Assembly (NCBI RefSeq): GCF_051020985.1
Contig: NC_135009.1
Span: 12,532,606 to 12,596,605 of the forward strand
DNA length: 64,000 bases
Direction: 5' to 3'
Origin: Nomia melanderi
Taxonomy: Eukaryota > Arthropoda > Insecta > Hymenoptera > Halictidae
The notes under the pieces were generated by a model, which saw only the letters and a program-made list of their open reading frames with translations, was not told the origin of the DNA and made no database searches. Of this stretch, positions 38,101 through 47,916 are shown piece by piece. Position 1 is the first letter of the stretch, and each line of letters opens with the position of its first letter. The translations under genes were made by a program, and so were the position numbers.

Positions 38101-41100
38101 TGTACCCCCGACTTCTGTAGGTAACGCGCGCGAGCGCGGGTGAGAACCTCGGGGGTTCACCGATCCTGAGAGAATTTGACATGTGCTAGTGTTACTGTCA
38201 TTCCGTGTGAAAAATCCGGCGTAAAGCACTTCTCGGTTCGCTCTTTTGACGGATGAAGCTGCTTCAATCAAACTCACCCTTCTCACTTTGCGTCCGACTT
38301 TGAAAGCTACGATTATGGATATACTACTAATCTGAGAACCAGTTAATACAGCAGAAATTACCCTTTTCAGCCACTGGTGAGGTCAATTAGACAATTACTA
38401 AATACGTTTATTAGAGATATGATATTATCTGGGATTCAATAGAAGAAGCAAAAAAGATTGACGTGTAACAGATGACAAAATGGTTTTTCGCAGCGAGCAC
38501 TTTCCTACAGGGAAACTTAAACGCCCTTAATTTCGATAATTCACGTGGCGGACCTTATGCCCTGACATTTTCCGGCTTGATTTCCGTCTGCCTGCCATCC
38601 CGGACCCGTCTCTTCAGCGCAGAAGAAACTTCGGGAGAATCTTTCTCCCGCGGCTCGGTGTCGGGCGCGTTGAAAAGGGAGAAATGTTTTTCTCCATTTA
38701 GCACATAAATCAGCGGCGGGGGTGGTATCTAGCCGGGAAGGCAGAGCGATGCGGTGGCGAGGGGTAGGTGGAGCAGTGGGCCGCGTGGGGCGGCATTGTT
38801 CCTAAGTGATGTAACTGCGTCTTATTGTATTTGTATCCTGTATCGCATTGTTAAGAGTCTCTCGCCACAAAGCGTAAGTGGTTTTGGCGGAAGCCACATT
38901 CAGTGGTTGGATTGTGTCGGCCACCCCCTCTGCGAAAGGCGTACAACCGGTCTACAGTCGGTTCGATCTAACTCGCCGGGCGTACGTTCCTGCTATTTCC
39001 TCTCGACGAATCTTCATTGCACAAACAATCCATTACCAAATAAACTTTATGATTCCTTGATAAATCGTAAACAAATTCCTTCGAAAACGATGAATTTATA
39101 TATCAAACATGATCCGATTGGTTTAGAGTTTCAATGTATAGATACGAAAAAGGAAAAGCAATGACAGAATACCTAAAGATTCAGGATCTTCAGTATTATT
39201 CGGTAGAGGTTGATCATTATAATAATTGAAAACGTTCGAGGAGTTACACTAAAGAGGATATAACAGAGAACTGTATAAAAGACGAACACGTACGAGTGGA
39301 GTGGCTGGATCTCTTAGGTCAGTGGTAGGGGTCGAAGACCAGGGGGTTGTTCTATGGAGTTGTATTCTCTATTGAGGGCTGTTCGGATCTATTGGGGTGA
39401 TAATGTTACGAATTAGCGAGATTTCCACTCACACGCACGCTGCCCAGCCCTCGCATCGGTCAGGAATTAAATAAATTTCTAGGGGTTGGAACGAGCGTAG
39501 GATGCGGTCATCTGCTGCCCGATAATTCTTTCGCTATCAAACCTTTCCGGCTGAAGCTTCTTTGTTTCGATACTTTCTATTCTCAACGACGAATCGGAAA
39601 AAGGATCGCCGATCGATCCGACGAATATCTTATCCATCGTTCTTTCCCCCGTTCCCTGTTTCCCCGTTAATATCGTTCCGCCACGGGTTGGGAAAGTGCA
39701 GCGCTGGATCGCCGGGCGACAATTAATCTATCAATCACCCGGGGCACGTAGAGGAACGGTCAAGTGGTTAACTGTGTACCGTCACTCAAATCTGGAGCGG
39801 CTAAGCGCTCAAAAACCGTGGCTAACCTTCGTGTAAAGCCACCCCTGACGCGAGACAACCTGCGAAACTCGGAAACCTCTAAGAAAGATTTATGATCTTT
39901 ATTTTACGTTTCGGAATGGATCACGGGTCGAGAGGCCGTCGTCGATCGCTCGTCCGCGCCTCGGAGAGCCCTCGAAAAGTCACTTGTTCGACGAAGTAGC
40001 GGAACGATTACGGTAAGGGTGACTATCGCGCGGCACCCTTGAGCGAACGAGACACGAATCGTCGTGTCCTAATGGATTTATTATTGCAGCAAATAAATTC
40101 TGCGCCCTAACGACCCTAATAGGGCGACCATGCGCCCATCGCAAACAAGATCATCCTTCCTCGTCCATGGAGTATGTAAATATCGGGGAGGAAAACCGAG
40201 AGACAGAGAGTGAAGGCTCTCTAACGCGAGCGTATGGGGGTTACTTTATATGCGAGTAGGGTGCCCGCTGGAATTGGCTTAGTCTACCCTGAAGTCAGCT
40301 CGCTTTCGTTCCGATCCAACTGAATCGGAACGGTCGCCGCTCCCTCATCCTTCGCTAAATTTCATGAGTACTTTGTGTTTCGCCGGGGAGCTACCGTTCG
40401 GAATCGCGTTAACCGGAAAACCGTAAAGCTGATCCGGCTTTCTATTAAACCGCTACGTTCGTCGGCCGATTCTCGTTGTTAGTTCGAGCAGTGACTCAAT
40501 CTCGCTGCATATCATCTATTAGAATGTCTCGCGGGTTCCTTTCGTGGACGTTTAGTTTAGCAAAAGTTGGTCCAGAAAGATGGGAGAAGGTAACAGATCA
40601 GAAAAGATCGTACACGATTGAATAACGTGGCGCAAAACATAAGATCTCAAGAATCCATTGTGTATAAATAAAAGGAAAGGAACTTTTCGGACGATATAAT
40701 ACATTCGTCAAATAAAATCCACTCACCTTTCACCGCTTTCCCGCGAAGTTTCGACTCCTCCAGCACCAAATTCTCGAACTCGTTCTGCAACGCGATTGCT
40801 GCGCCGTGAGCGGAAGTGTGCTTGCACAAGGGAGTCAACAGCTTATCGAGGATGTCGTCCATGCTCTCCTGCTTGATTCTAATACGTCTGGACTCGAGCA
40901 TTCGAACGAACTCGATCTCGGCCGGCGTCAGGAAGATCGTCGCCGATCCGGAGGAACCGGCTCGCGCGGTTCGACCGATTCGATGAACGTAATCCCTCGC
41001 AGAGGTTGGCCCGGTGTACTGTATCACGCAGTCCACTTTCGGCAGGTCCAGTCCACGAGCTGCGACGTCCTGAGGGAAGAGAAACGGTCCGCGTCGCGCG

Positions 41101-44100
41101 TTCACTTGGGTTTAACCCATTCGTGTCATACGATGATCGCTACTCGCTTGAACTTATGAAAGAAGCCATGAAACCAGACACTCGACGAACTCAGCTCGCA
41201 ATTCTGCCTATTCTACACAAATGCAGTTGCATGACTGAGCTGTTCGTTTGATTAACTAACTCCACAGAATGAAAATTAGGAAAATCGTATGGAACTTCCT
41301 AAACGGAGAACCTACCAAGTGTTTCAACGCTAGAATTTGAGATCGTTCGAGAAGCAGAATTAGCCAGCTTCACCTGTGGAACGACTCGAATGTGGTTCAT
41401 TAGCATACGGATGTGACTCGTGTGCATCTATCAGAGTGTATACGTTCGACGTAACTTCTTCATTGTATTTAAATATGACGCGAATGGATTAAACAGGTTC
41501 GATCATCGGGCGAATGGAGATGATTTCATCCATAACTGCTGTCTCCAGCGCTGCGCGCTGTCTTACGTTCCGGCAATGCTCGCCGAGGTCTCAGGAGCCA
41601 GAGGAGAGCGCGGAGAGCAACGCAGCCCGATCTCCACCGGTACAAATGTCTTACAAACCGCGTCGATTTCTCGTTTTGTACAAAGGTGAATGCGCGCGGC
41701 TGGCAGCGGGCGCCCGCTGCGGGACCCCAACGGCGAACGTTTGAGCACGGCCCTGATTTCCTTGCGTTCGTTCGGTTAACCAATGATTTACCGAACCGAG
41801 CGCGCATCCGAGGCTCCGCTTGACGGCCCTGGAGACTAATCCCGGACCACCAGTGGGGGGGCGGCGTCGTGGCCCCGAAAATTCTTTCGCGGCACGATAC
41901 GGACGCGTCCCGCGTTTTACGTTTCTTTTTATTGAATTAATTCGACGCCGACGTCTTAGACGCGGCTAGGACCAGGCGCCGGTCTGAAGGAGTACGAGAC
42001 GGATCCGCCGGGTAGAAATAAATATCGACAAGCCGCTGATGCATTCCTTCCTTTAACACTTTGACCCCCGAGCGGCAACATTTTGGAAATGAACAGGTAC
42101 GTTTACTGTGCCATTTGATGCACAAAGTAGAATTATCATTGGAAAAAATGGCCTGCGAGAGATGAAAATAGAAGCTTCGCGTTTTATAATGAACCCAGGC
42201 AGAATGTTGCAAGGCCTTCCGTTACAAAGTTACAGCAGATGGAAGCTCGGGCATTTCCTGATTACAAAAGGATCCCACTTGAATAAATTTTGGAAGATAC
42301 TACTCTGAAAGTGTCAACTGTTCGGACAGTTCAATATACGCGGTGTCCAATGAATACATCGTTTGATTTTACGATACCGAGCTTGAATGTAGGATGAACG
42401 GTGTGCTTCCAAGTGGTAACTTGGACGAAATGCTTTCAGAAACTACTCGAGACGACGATAATTGATCGGGCAGGAAACGAGCAGGCTCGATCGGGGATTT
42501 AACGAAAAAAGATTCAGCTTCGATAAAGCGAAACCGGCGGGCGTACGCCTACGTGTCCTCCGCATGGAACAAGCAGCGCAGTTGCCACCGGCGCGATATA
42601 ATGTAACGAAAACAGGGACGAGGAGCGATCGATGGCAGCGATTAAGACAAACGATCGTTTAGGGGAGAGAGGCCGCGATCGTGGCCCGTAGGATCGAGAA
42701 CGGATCGTCCGCTCAAAACATCTCACTCGGACCATAGATCACCCCGTGGATCCGGATCCACCACCGCTGAGAGCCGCGGAACATTCCATCCGCGGGGGCT
42801 CTCGTGGAGTTTTCAACGTGGAAATTAATAACGCTGCCATAGAATCTCCGTGCAAGTGACGCCGTAAAATGTGGGCGGCTGCCATCGTTGCTCATGCACA
42901 GGGACCGACGGATCCTTGTGCAGGACCTCGATCGTCGAGCACCGAAATTTCACCGGGTGCAAAGAAAGGAATCAACATCCGTGAAACATTCGACTGAAAT
43001 TCGATCCAAAGGAATTCACACTCGCGAAGAATTCGAAACGTTTTCAAGTTAGAGACACGTGTAAATTGGAACGTCAAACGTTTTCTCACTTTTTCAAGCA
43101 CCATCTCGTCCGCCTTGCGTTTCTCGAGTTAATTGCGTTCTCATTTTGTTCAAGATAATTTAAATTGGAGTGTAAAGAAATTTGCTAATAAATTATGTGT
43201 TTTTTTAAATAACATGTTAGATGTATATGTAGATTTATAAACGCTGGAGGATTACCATGTTGAATGTCGCAGTAATCACCCATGACTAACGTTTCGAAAT
43301 TACTTGAAAAGAAGTATAGTAGTAGAATAATTAATACCGAATGAAAATGTAGTGTAACTTGATAACACTGTGACAGAAGATATGTAATACCAAATAATTA
43401 ATAACCGCCTGTATTTATCTTCGCCACGAAAGAATAAGCGATACATTCTCGTGGCAGTCAGCATGTTAAGCCCCGGAATATTTACGTATCCCTTGATCCA
43501 TTCAAAGAACTGGTTAGCAATTAAAGGAGGCCCGTGTAGGAGCAGGAAAACCCGTGGCGAGCCACCGTGAAACACGTGTCGGATCGACGACGCCGATCGC
43601 CTGATTAAAACGAATTAATCCTTCCTACGTGGAATGTGTCACACTCGTTGCGTGTCGCTGATTATGAATTTTCGTCCCAGCCCCGTGGAGGCATCGAGCA
43701 TTCTTTTTTCAACGAAGGTAGCATGCCAAGCTCGCGTTAACCGGCCAGGAAGCGAGCGACAATGTTAATAATAATGAATACAATTATTACTATCACTGGA
43801 TCCTTCCAGGCTTTTTACGCGGCACCGAGATCGATCGCGTTCACCGGTAATCACAATGGTTAAGCTGTTGTCGCGTTGTCACGACAGATCGGTGAGTTTA
43901 GCGAGAGAGCGGCTCTTCGAAGTGCGATACGCGCGAAATATGGGTAATCACCGAACGAAAAGAGAACAGTTCTCGCGATAATTGCCTTTGCTTTCATGCG
44001 AACGTACACCGAAATTAGGAAATACCGCGGGGATTATAATGTCGCGGCCAGAGGCGTTACTCGGCGGGATTTCTCTGTTAGTAGCGGTATCGTTATTGTT

Positions 44101-47100
44101 AAGCATTCGCTATTTGAAAAGTAGAAAACAATTAAAGAAGGGGCCGGCGCATAACGGGCGAGCAATCATAATTATACTCGTTACGAAGGCCTCATGCGCG
44201 CGCATAATTTTTAACCTCCGGACACAGCGTGGGTCCAGGGATATTAAATTCCGCCCTGAAAGAATAAGCCACGGGGTAATTTACTGCTCAGGGAGTGCCG
44301 TCGGGTATCCCTGGCTTTTCTTCTGTTCTTTCTTCCTCTCTCGCCGTCTCTCCTCTCCGCTGCCCTCCACCGCTCCTCGTCGGCCCCCCCTCCTCCCCAT
44401 ACTAATTCCCGACTCTGGCAGAACAGTGTCATCGCTTTCATGTGGCGTTACACGATCCTCTTTCACCGGTACGCGCAACAACAATTGAAAAAGGTCCGCG
44501 GATTTCGTACGCGGAAAACTTACCGTGCACAGGAGAACGCCGCTCCTAGCCAGCCTGAACGTTTTGAACACGTCCGTCCGCTCCTTTTGCGTCATGTTAC
44601 CGTGCAATCTGAAGAACTCCACGTCGACCAACGGATCGGAGTCCTCGTCCTCGTCGTCGACCGGTTTGGTCAGCACGGAAGACAGAATTTCCGTATGATA
44701 ATCAACCATATCCTGAGTGGCCATGAATATTAATATCTTGTGTTGTCCGTGGCTCTGTCGATCACACGGGCGCATCGTTTATGAAACTTTCCGATTCGGG
44801 CATGGGGCTAACGGACTGCAATGCCGCGGACATAGGGACTACCTGACACTTGCCGGCGACGTATGCGCTTAAGGTCACCATCCTCAGTTTCGCCGGCGTG
44901 ACCACGTACGTCTGCGCCACGCTCTGCGGGACCACCAAGTCCTCGTTCAGGTCGCTCGTCTCGTCCCCGGTTCTCTCTAGGTTCTCCTTCGCAGCGTCGA
45001 CGAATAGGGGATTCTCCATCGCGAGGCCAGCTAACTTTTCCACGGACTGCGTCAACGTCGCGGAAAGCAGGATCGTTTGTCTCCTGGATGGATCACTGTT
45101 GTCATTCTGGTATTCCTTCTGTCGAGTATCGTCGGTCGAGACCTTGGGATCATTCTTTTCCGAGGACTTCAACGGAGACTTTCGTTTGTCTGATTTTTTC
45201 GACTTGACGAAAGGTTCTTCCTCATCGGAATCGTTGTCACTGCTTGAATGGTACGCTGGTTGCTGTTTAACGTCTTTATCGGTCTCGTTATCGGATTCGG
45301 AATCTTTTTGATCCTCCATTTGCGTTTGTTGCCTCGTGTCATCTTCCATGTGCTCGATCTCGTCTTCCGTGAAAACTTTCTTCACGTTTTGTCGGAGTAT
45401 GTTCATTGCATCGTAGTCTGTATTCTCGCTTGGGGTGGAGATTTTTAAAGCACTTACTATTCTGAAATTGTGATGTTGAGTTATACAGTGGTTGGCATAT
45501 TGGTGATAGCCTTATCGCGAAGGAAACGTACCCTGATATATCTTTCTCGTAGCCCATGTCGAACATTCTATCCGCCTCGTCCAAAACGAAATATTTCACG
45601 TCCCCCAGCTTCAAAGCTGTGGTTCTGTTAATGTGGTCTAATAATCTACCGGGTGTACCTACTAAGATGTTACACCCCTTCCTCAACCTAGCTTTCTCTG
45701 CTTTCCTCTTTTCACCCCCTGCTAAGTATCCTGGGACAATCCATGTGAATGACTAAAATTGTATGGTAAATTGATTGAAATATGTACATATTATCTATTA
45801 TCTCCTATACACTAAATGCAAAACACTTACTTTTATTAATTTCAAGAAACATTCGTATGTTTGCAAAGCCAATTCTCTAGTTGGCACAACGATCAGAGCT
45901 TTTAAACCACTATTCCTGTTTAACTTGGGCCTGATTTTGTGTAGGAATTCAACTATAGGTAAAGCATACGCTAGAGTCTTCCCAGATCCTGTCTGAGACC
46001 TAATTAAAATATCTTTGCCAGAAAGTATCCGAGGAATTGCTTTCTGCTGCACTATTGTCATTTCTGTGATTCCCATATTTTGCTCTAAGTTTGAAATCAT
46101 GAAAGGATGAATGTTTAGATCCTTAAAAGTTGTTCCTGTAAAGACTGGTTCATTTATAGGCTTCACAAATCTTTGGCCAATGTTCGGTATTTCTGGATTA
46201 TGACCGAAGAGGGAAGATATCTTCCCTCCAATGGATTTGTGAGTAACATTTGCTTTTTTCTCCTCTTTTTCCTCATTGTCGGGTTTGTCAATAGACTTTT
46301 CTATATGTCTCTTTTTCTTTTTAACACCAACATCTATTTTTTCTACGACACTCGATGATGTTTTCTGTTCTTTAAGTTTCTTTTTCTTTTTATTATTGCG
46401 GCCTACTTCTTTTGTCACAGATGAAGGCTCTTCCTGTTCTACTTTAGACTTCTTTTTTGGAACTATATCTTCATCCCTGTCTAATCTTTTCAACGAACTC
46501 AACAAACTAACTTCAGTATTCTGAGGTTCTGCTTCTTTGGAAAATATACTAGAAAGAGTCTTCTTGGAATCTGTGTCTTTAATAACCCTTTTTCTCGCTA
46601 ACAGCGTTTTACCAAAGTTTTCTTTCGTAACTTTGGTAAAAGATATAACAGGTGCCTTGCTGTCTTCGCTAACTGAACTTGACAATGACTTTTTCACTTC
46701 TACATCTTTATGTTCTACATTCAAAGCAACTCGATGCGATTCCTGCTTCAACTTCTTATTGACACCATCGGATGGTACTTTAAATGTCACCTTCTTCTGC
46801 ACTTTATTCCCCTTCAAAGACTGACTAACTGACCCACTTCCCTCCAATTTTTTAGCAACAATGGCCGCCAAAGACTTCTGCTTAACCCGCTGTTTAGTAC
46901 CAGCAGGCACAACTTTCACAGAACTCAGTTTCACCTTACCCTCGCTAACACGTTTGCCTTTCTCCGTCTTATTCTTCTCTCCTTTCATTAAACTAAGGAT
47001 ATAATCGTCATTGCTCCCCACCCTCTGTATAAAAAGTACAACCTCATTGAATCAACAATCCCAAAGCATTTCTTAACCCATCACTTACCTTGCTCGCAGG

Positions 47101-47145
47101 ATCCGCGGAGATGTTCAAAGAAATGTCCATCTCCTGTACAGTCAT
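35008..47145 (-). CDS. DDX31: DEAD-box RNA helicase DDX31/Dbp7 (8 exons, 1006 aa)
   Basis: ATP-dependent RNA helicase. The yeast (Dbp7) and human family members act in the nucleolus in early 60S-subunit assembly, remodelling pre-rRNA and snoRNA contacts. CDS = complement of 47089-47145, 45831-47024, 45532-45752, 44843-45461, 44524-44754, 40727-41069, 37498-37705 and 35008-35155; all introns GT-AG, phases agree, total 3021 nt including stop. The lysine-rich N-terminal tail (to about 310) contains KKKKKLKEQK, a likely nucleolar signal. Motifs: FTGTTF 314, Q345-346, SQTGSGKT 362-369, PTREL 400-404, TPGR 450-453, DEAD 475-478, SAT 624-626, DVAARGLDLP 775-784, HRIGRTAR 803-810. The family C-terminal region (DUF4217-like) follows at about 880-935. 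Family-specific wording such as FTWIVPG and GGEKRK separates it from DDX27/Drs1. Unusual: about 110 extra acidic and lysine-rich residues between DEAD and SAT. The start codon has A at -3. Confidence 0.96.
35156..37497 (-). other. DDX31 intron 7 (2342 bp)
   Basis: GT-AG intron. About 36430-36930 is purine-rich on the plus strand, with repeated GAGAG words and no recognisable coding sequence. AT-rich segments lie near 35570-35690 and 37400-37440. Confidence 0.75.
36430..36930. promoter_or_regulatory. GAGA-rich block in DDX31 intron 7
   Basis: About 500 bp are strongly purine-rich on the plus strand, with many GAGAG/GAGCGAG words, densest at 36540-36620 and 36705-36760. In flies, GAGA factor and CLAMP bind such words at promoters and Polycomb elements. 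Candidate internal promoter or enhancer. Confidence 0.3.
37498..37705 (-). CDS. DDX31: DDX31 exon 7: C-terminal family region
   Basis: Completes codon 889 and encodes 68 further residues plus two bases. Contains YISWIRFYSSYPRDMREVF and KKLHLGHFAKSFALRETP, the LHLGHxAKSF wording typical of DDX31/Dbp7 C-termini. Acceptor TTCCAG|CGTACA, donor AG|GTAAGT, phase 2. Found by reading phase and family match between two long introns. Confidence 0.94.
37706..40726 (-). other. DDX31 intron 6 (3021 bp)
   Basis: GT-AG intron. Contains an open frame of 136 codons on the plus strand (38754-39164) with no recognisable protein character. No RNA gene or mobile element was recognised. Confidence 0.8.
40727..41069 (-). 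CDS. DDX31: DDX31 exon 6: motifs V and VI
   Basis: Encodes residues 775-888 plus one base of codon 889. Contains DVAARGLDLPKV, the arginine-finger motif HRIGRTARAG, and the start of the C-terminal family region. Acceptor CCTCAG|GACGTC, donor AAAG|GTGAGT, phase 1. Very CpG-rich, about 39 CpG in 343 bp by hand count. Confidence 0.95.
41070..44523 (-). other. DDX31 intron 5 (3454 bp)
   Basis: GT-AG intron splitting motif V between CT and DVAARG. No nested gene, snoRNA box pair (RTGATGA with CTGA) or recognisable repeat was seen. Open frames inside it are short and unlike proteins. AT-rich near 43150-43420; CpG-rich elsewhere. Confidence 0.8.
44524..44754 (-). CDS. DDX31: DDX31 exon 5: motif IV region
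   Basis: Encodes residues 698-774 with HKILIFMATQ (motif IV region), FFRLHGNMTQKERT and GVLLCT. An acidic linker, DDEDEDSD, lies between the strands. Acceptor GACAG|AGCCAC, donor ACG|GTAAGT, phase 0. The CT end joins DVAARG of exon 6, restoring motif V across a 3.45-kb intron. Confidence 0.95.
44843..45461 (-). CDS. DDX31: DDX31 exon 4: acidic insertion and motif III
   Basis: Completes codon 491 and encodes residues 492-697. About residues 500-617 are hydrophilic, with runs such as DSESDNETDKD and DNDSDEEE and a lysine/serine-rich stretch. Motif III follows as LLSATL, then the start of the second RecA-like domain. Acceptor TTTCAG|AATAGT; donor CAG|GTAGTC (weaker than consensus), phase 0, before an 88-bp intron. 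Confidence 0.93.
45532..45752 (-). CDS. DDX31: DDX31 exon 3: motifs Ib and II (DEAD)
   Basis: Encodes residues 418-490 plus two bases of codon 491. Contains SFTWIVPG, GGEKRK, TPGRLLDH and VLDEADRMFDMGYEKD. The family-specific FTWIVPG follows directly from the LIK end of exon 2, which confirms the junction. Acceptor TTTTAG|TCATTC, donor GG|GTACGT, phase 2. Confidence 0.95.
45831..47024 (-). CDS. DDX31: DDX31 exon 2: N-tail and motifs Q, I, Ia
   Basis: Encodes residues 20-417. The first ~290 residues are low-complexity and rich in lysine and serine, as in nucleolar helicases. The helicase core begins near 314 and includes the Walker A motif SQTGSGKT and PTRELALQ. The acceptor is TACAG|AGGGTG and the donor AAA|GTAAGT, both phase 0. 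Composition is AT-rich and CpG-poor (about 25 CpG in 1.2 kb by hand count), unlike the downstream exons. Confidence 0.95.
47089..47145 (-). CDS. DDX31: DDX31 exon 1 (coding)
   Basis: Encodes residues 1-19, beginning MTVQEMDISL. The ATG at 47145 has context GAACGATGA (A at -3). The donor is AAG|GTAAGT, phase 0, and a 64-bp intron follows. It is short and not conserved enough to check by family, so the start is less certain than the helicase exons. Confidence 0.85.
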
Positions 47146-47853
47146 CGTTCACCGTGCGTCCGTCGAATGTTCACCCCGCGGATCGACACTTCTCCCAACC
47201 GCGTTCGAATTCACTGACAAAACAACAACGTTCGAAAAACCACGCGGGCTAACCTAACAAGCACATGTGTCAATCGCGCGGCCGCACCGAACTGATCCGA
47301 ACGGCGCCGCGCATGCGCGCACCCGTGGCGCGCTGCTGGCTTCGAGGCTAACATTGAAACCACTGGTTATTTGAACGTTCAATTAACGATCGAAAACCGT
47401 GATAAACGAAAATTGATTTTCGAGTCCGCTCGGCGACAAACGGAGCCGCATGACGAGTCCGGTGTGCGTTTCTCGCGGCTATGGCATCCTCTTTACATAA
47501 TTATCGGTGGATTATCGCGTGGCGGATAATCGAACGAGACGATATTAAGCGCGCGTCGTCGGCTGGCTGCGCCGTCGATCACGTTCGATCGGCGCAATCG
47601 TCCGTACGCCGATCCGGAACGAAGATTTATCGCTGTGCCGGATCATCGGCGAGCCGGTGCGCGCTCGATCCAGCGTGTGACTTCGATCGCCGCGTGTTTA
47701 CCCGCGGATGTGCGTGTTTACATTTTTTCCCCGAGGGATCGGCGAAGAGGTATTTACGCCAACGAAAATCAATCCGATCGACGGGACGCTCGCATTCCGG
47801 CATTCTTCATCCGCGATCCATTCGCACCGGAACGGACATCCCAGGGATTCACC
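47146..47853. promoter_or_regulatory. Shared head-to-head promoter interval
   Basis: The 708 bp between the two start codons must hold both 5' leaders and core promoters unless remote noncoding exons exist. The sequence is CpG-rich with no clear TATA box. An ATG at 47481 opens a 147-codon frame overlapping the start of the membrane-protein gene out of frame. A plus-strand transcript starting upstream of it would carry a long overlapping upstream frame, so the start site probably lies beyond 47481. Confidence 0.65.
47308..47319. promoter_or_regulatory. NRF1/Ewg-type site CGCGCATGCGCG
   Basis: Exact match to the 12-bp palindromic consensus YGCGCAYGCGCR bound by NRF1 and its insect relative Erect wing. 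It lies about 165 bp upstream of the DDX31 ATG. Such sites are typical of housekeeping and bidirectional CpG-rich promoters. Confidence 0.6.
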
Positions 47854-47916
47854 ATGAGCAAGCTGTGCTGTGTCGGCTACGCTCTGGCCGCGAGGATCAT
47901 CGGCACCTATACCATG
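47854..47916 (+). CDS. Membrane-protein gene, exon 1
   Basis: Encodes residues 1-21 (MSKLCCVGYALAARIIGTY and two more). Donor ATG|GTGAGT, phase 0. The reading frame stays open for 73 codons upstream without an in-frame ATG, so a non-AUG extension cannot be excluded. Confidence 0.8.

Noticed and set aside
38754..39164. 136-codon open frame in DDX31 intron 6
   Set aside because: Starts at GTG, no recognisable protein character, and lies antisense inside a well-bounded intron.
41070..44523. Possible intron-encoded box C/D snoRNA in DDX31
   Set aside because: No RTGATGA box paired with CTGA and a terminal stem was found, although ribosome-biogenesis genes often host snoRNAs.
35008..47145. Assignment of the helicase as DDX27/Drs1
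   Set aside because: The FTWIVPG and GGEKRK wording, the CTDVAARGLDLPxV context and the LHLGHFAKSF C-terminal region match DDX31/Dbp7 instead.
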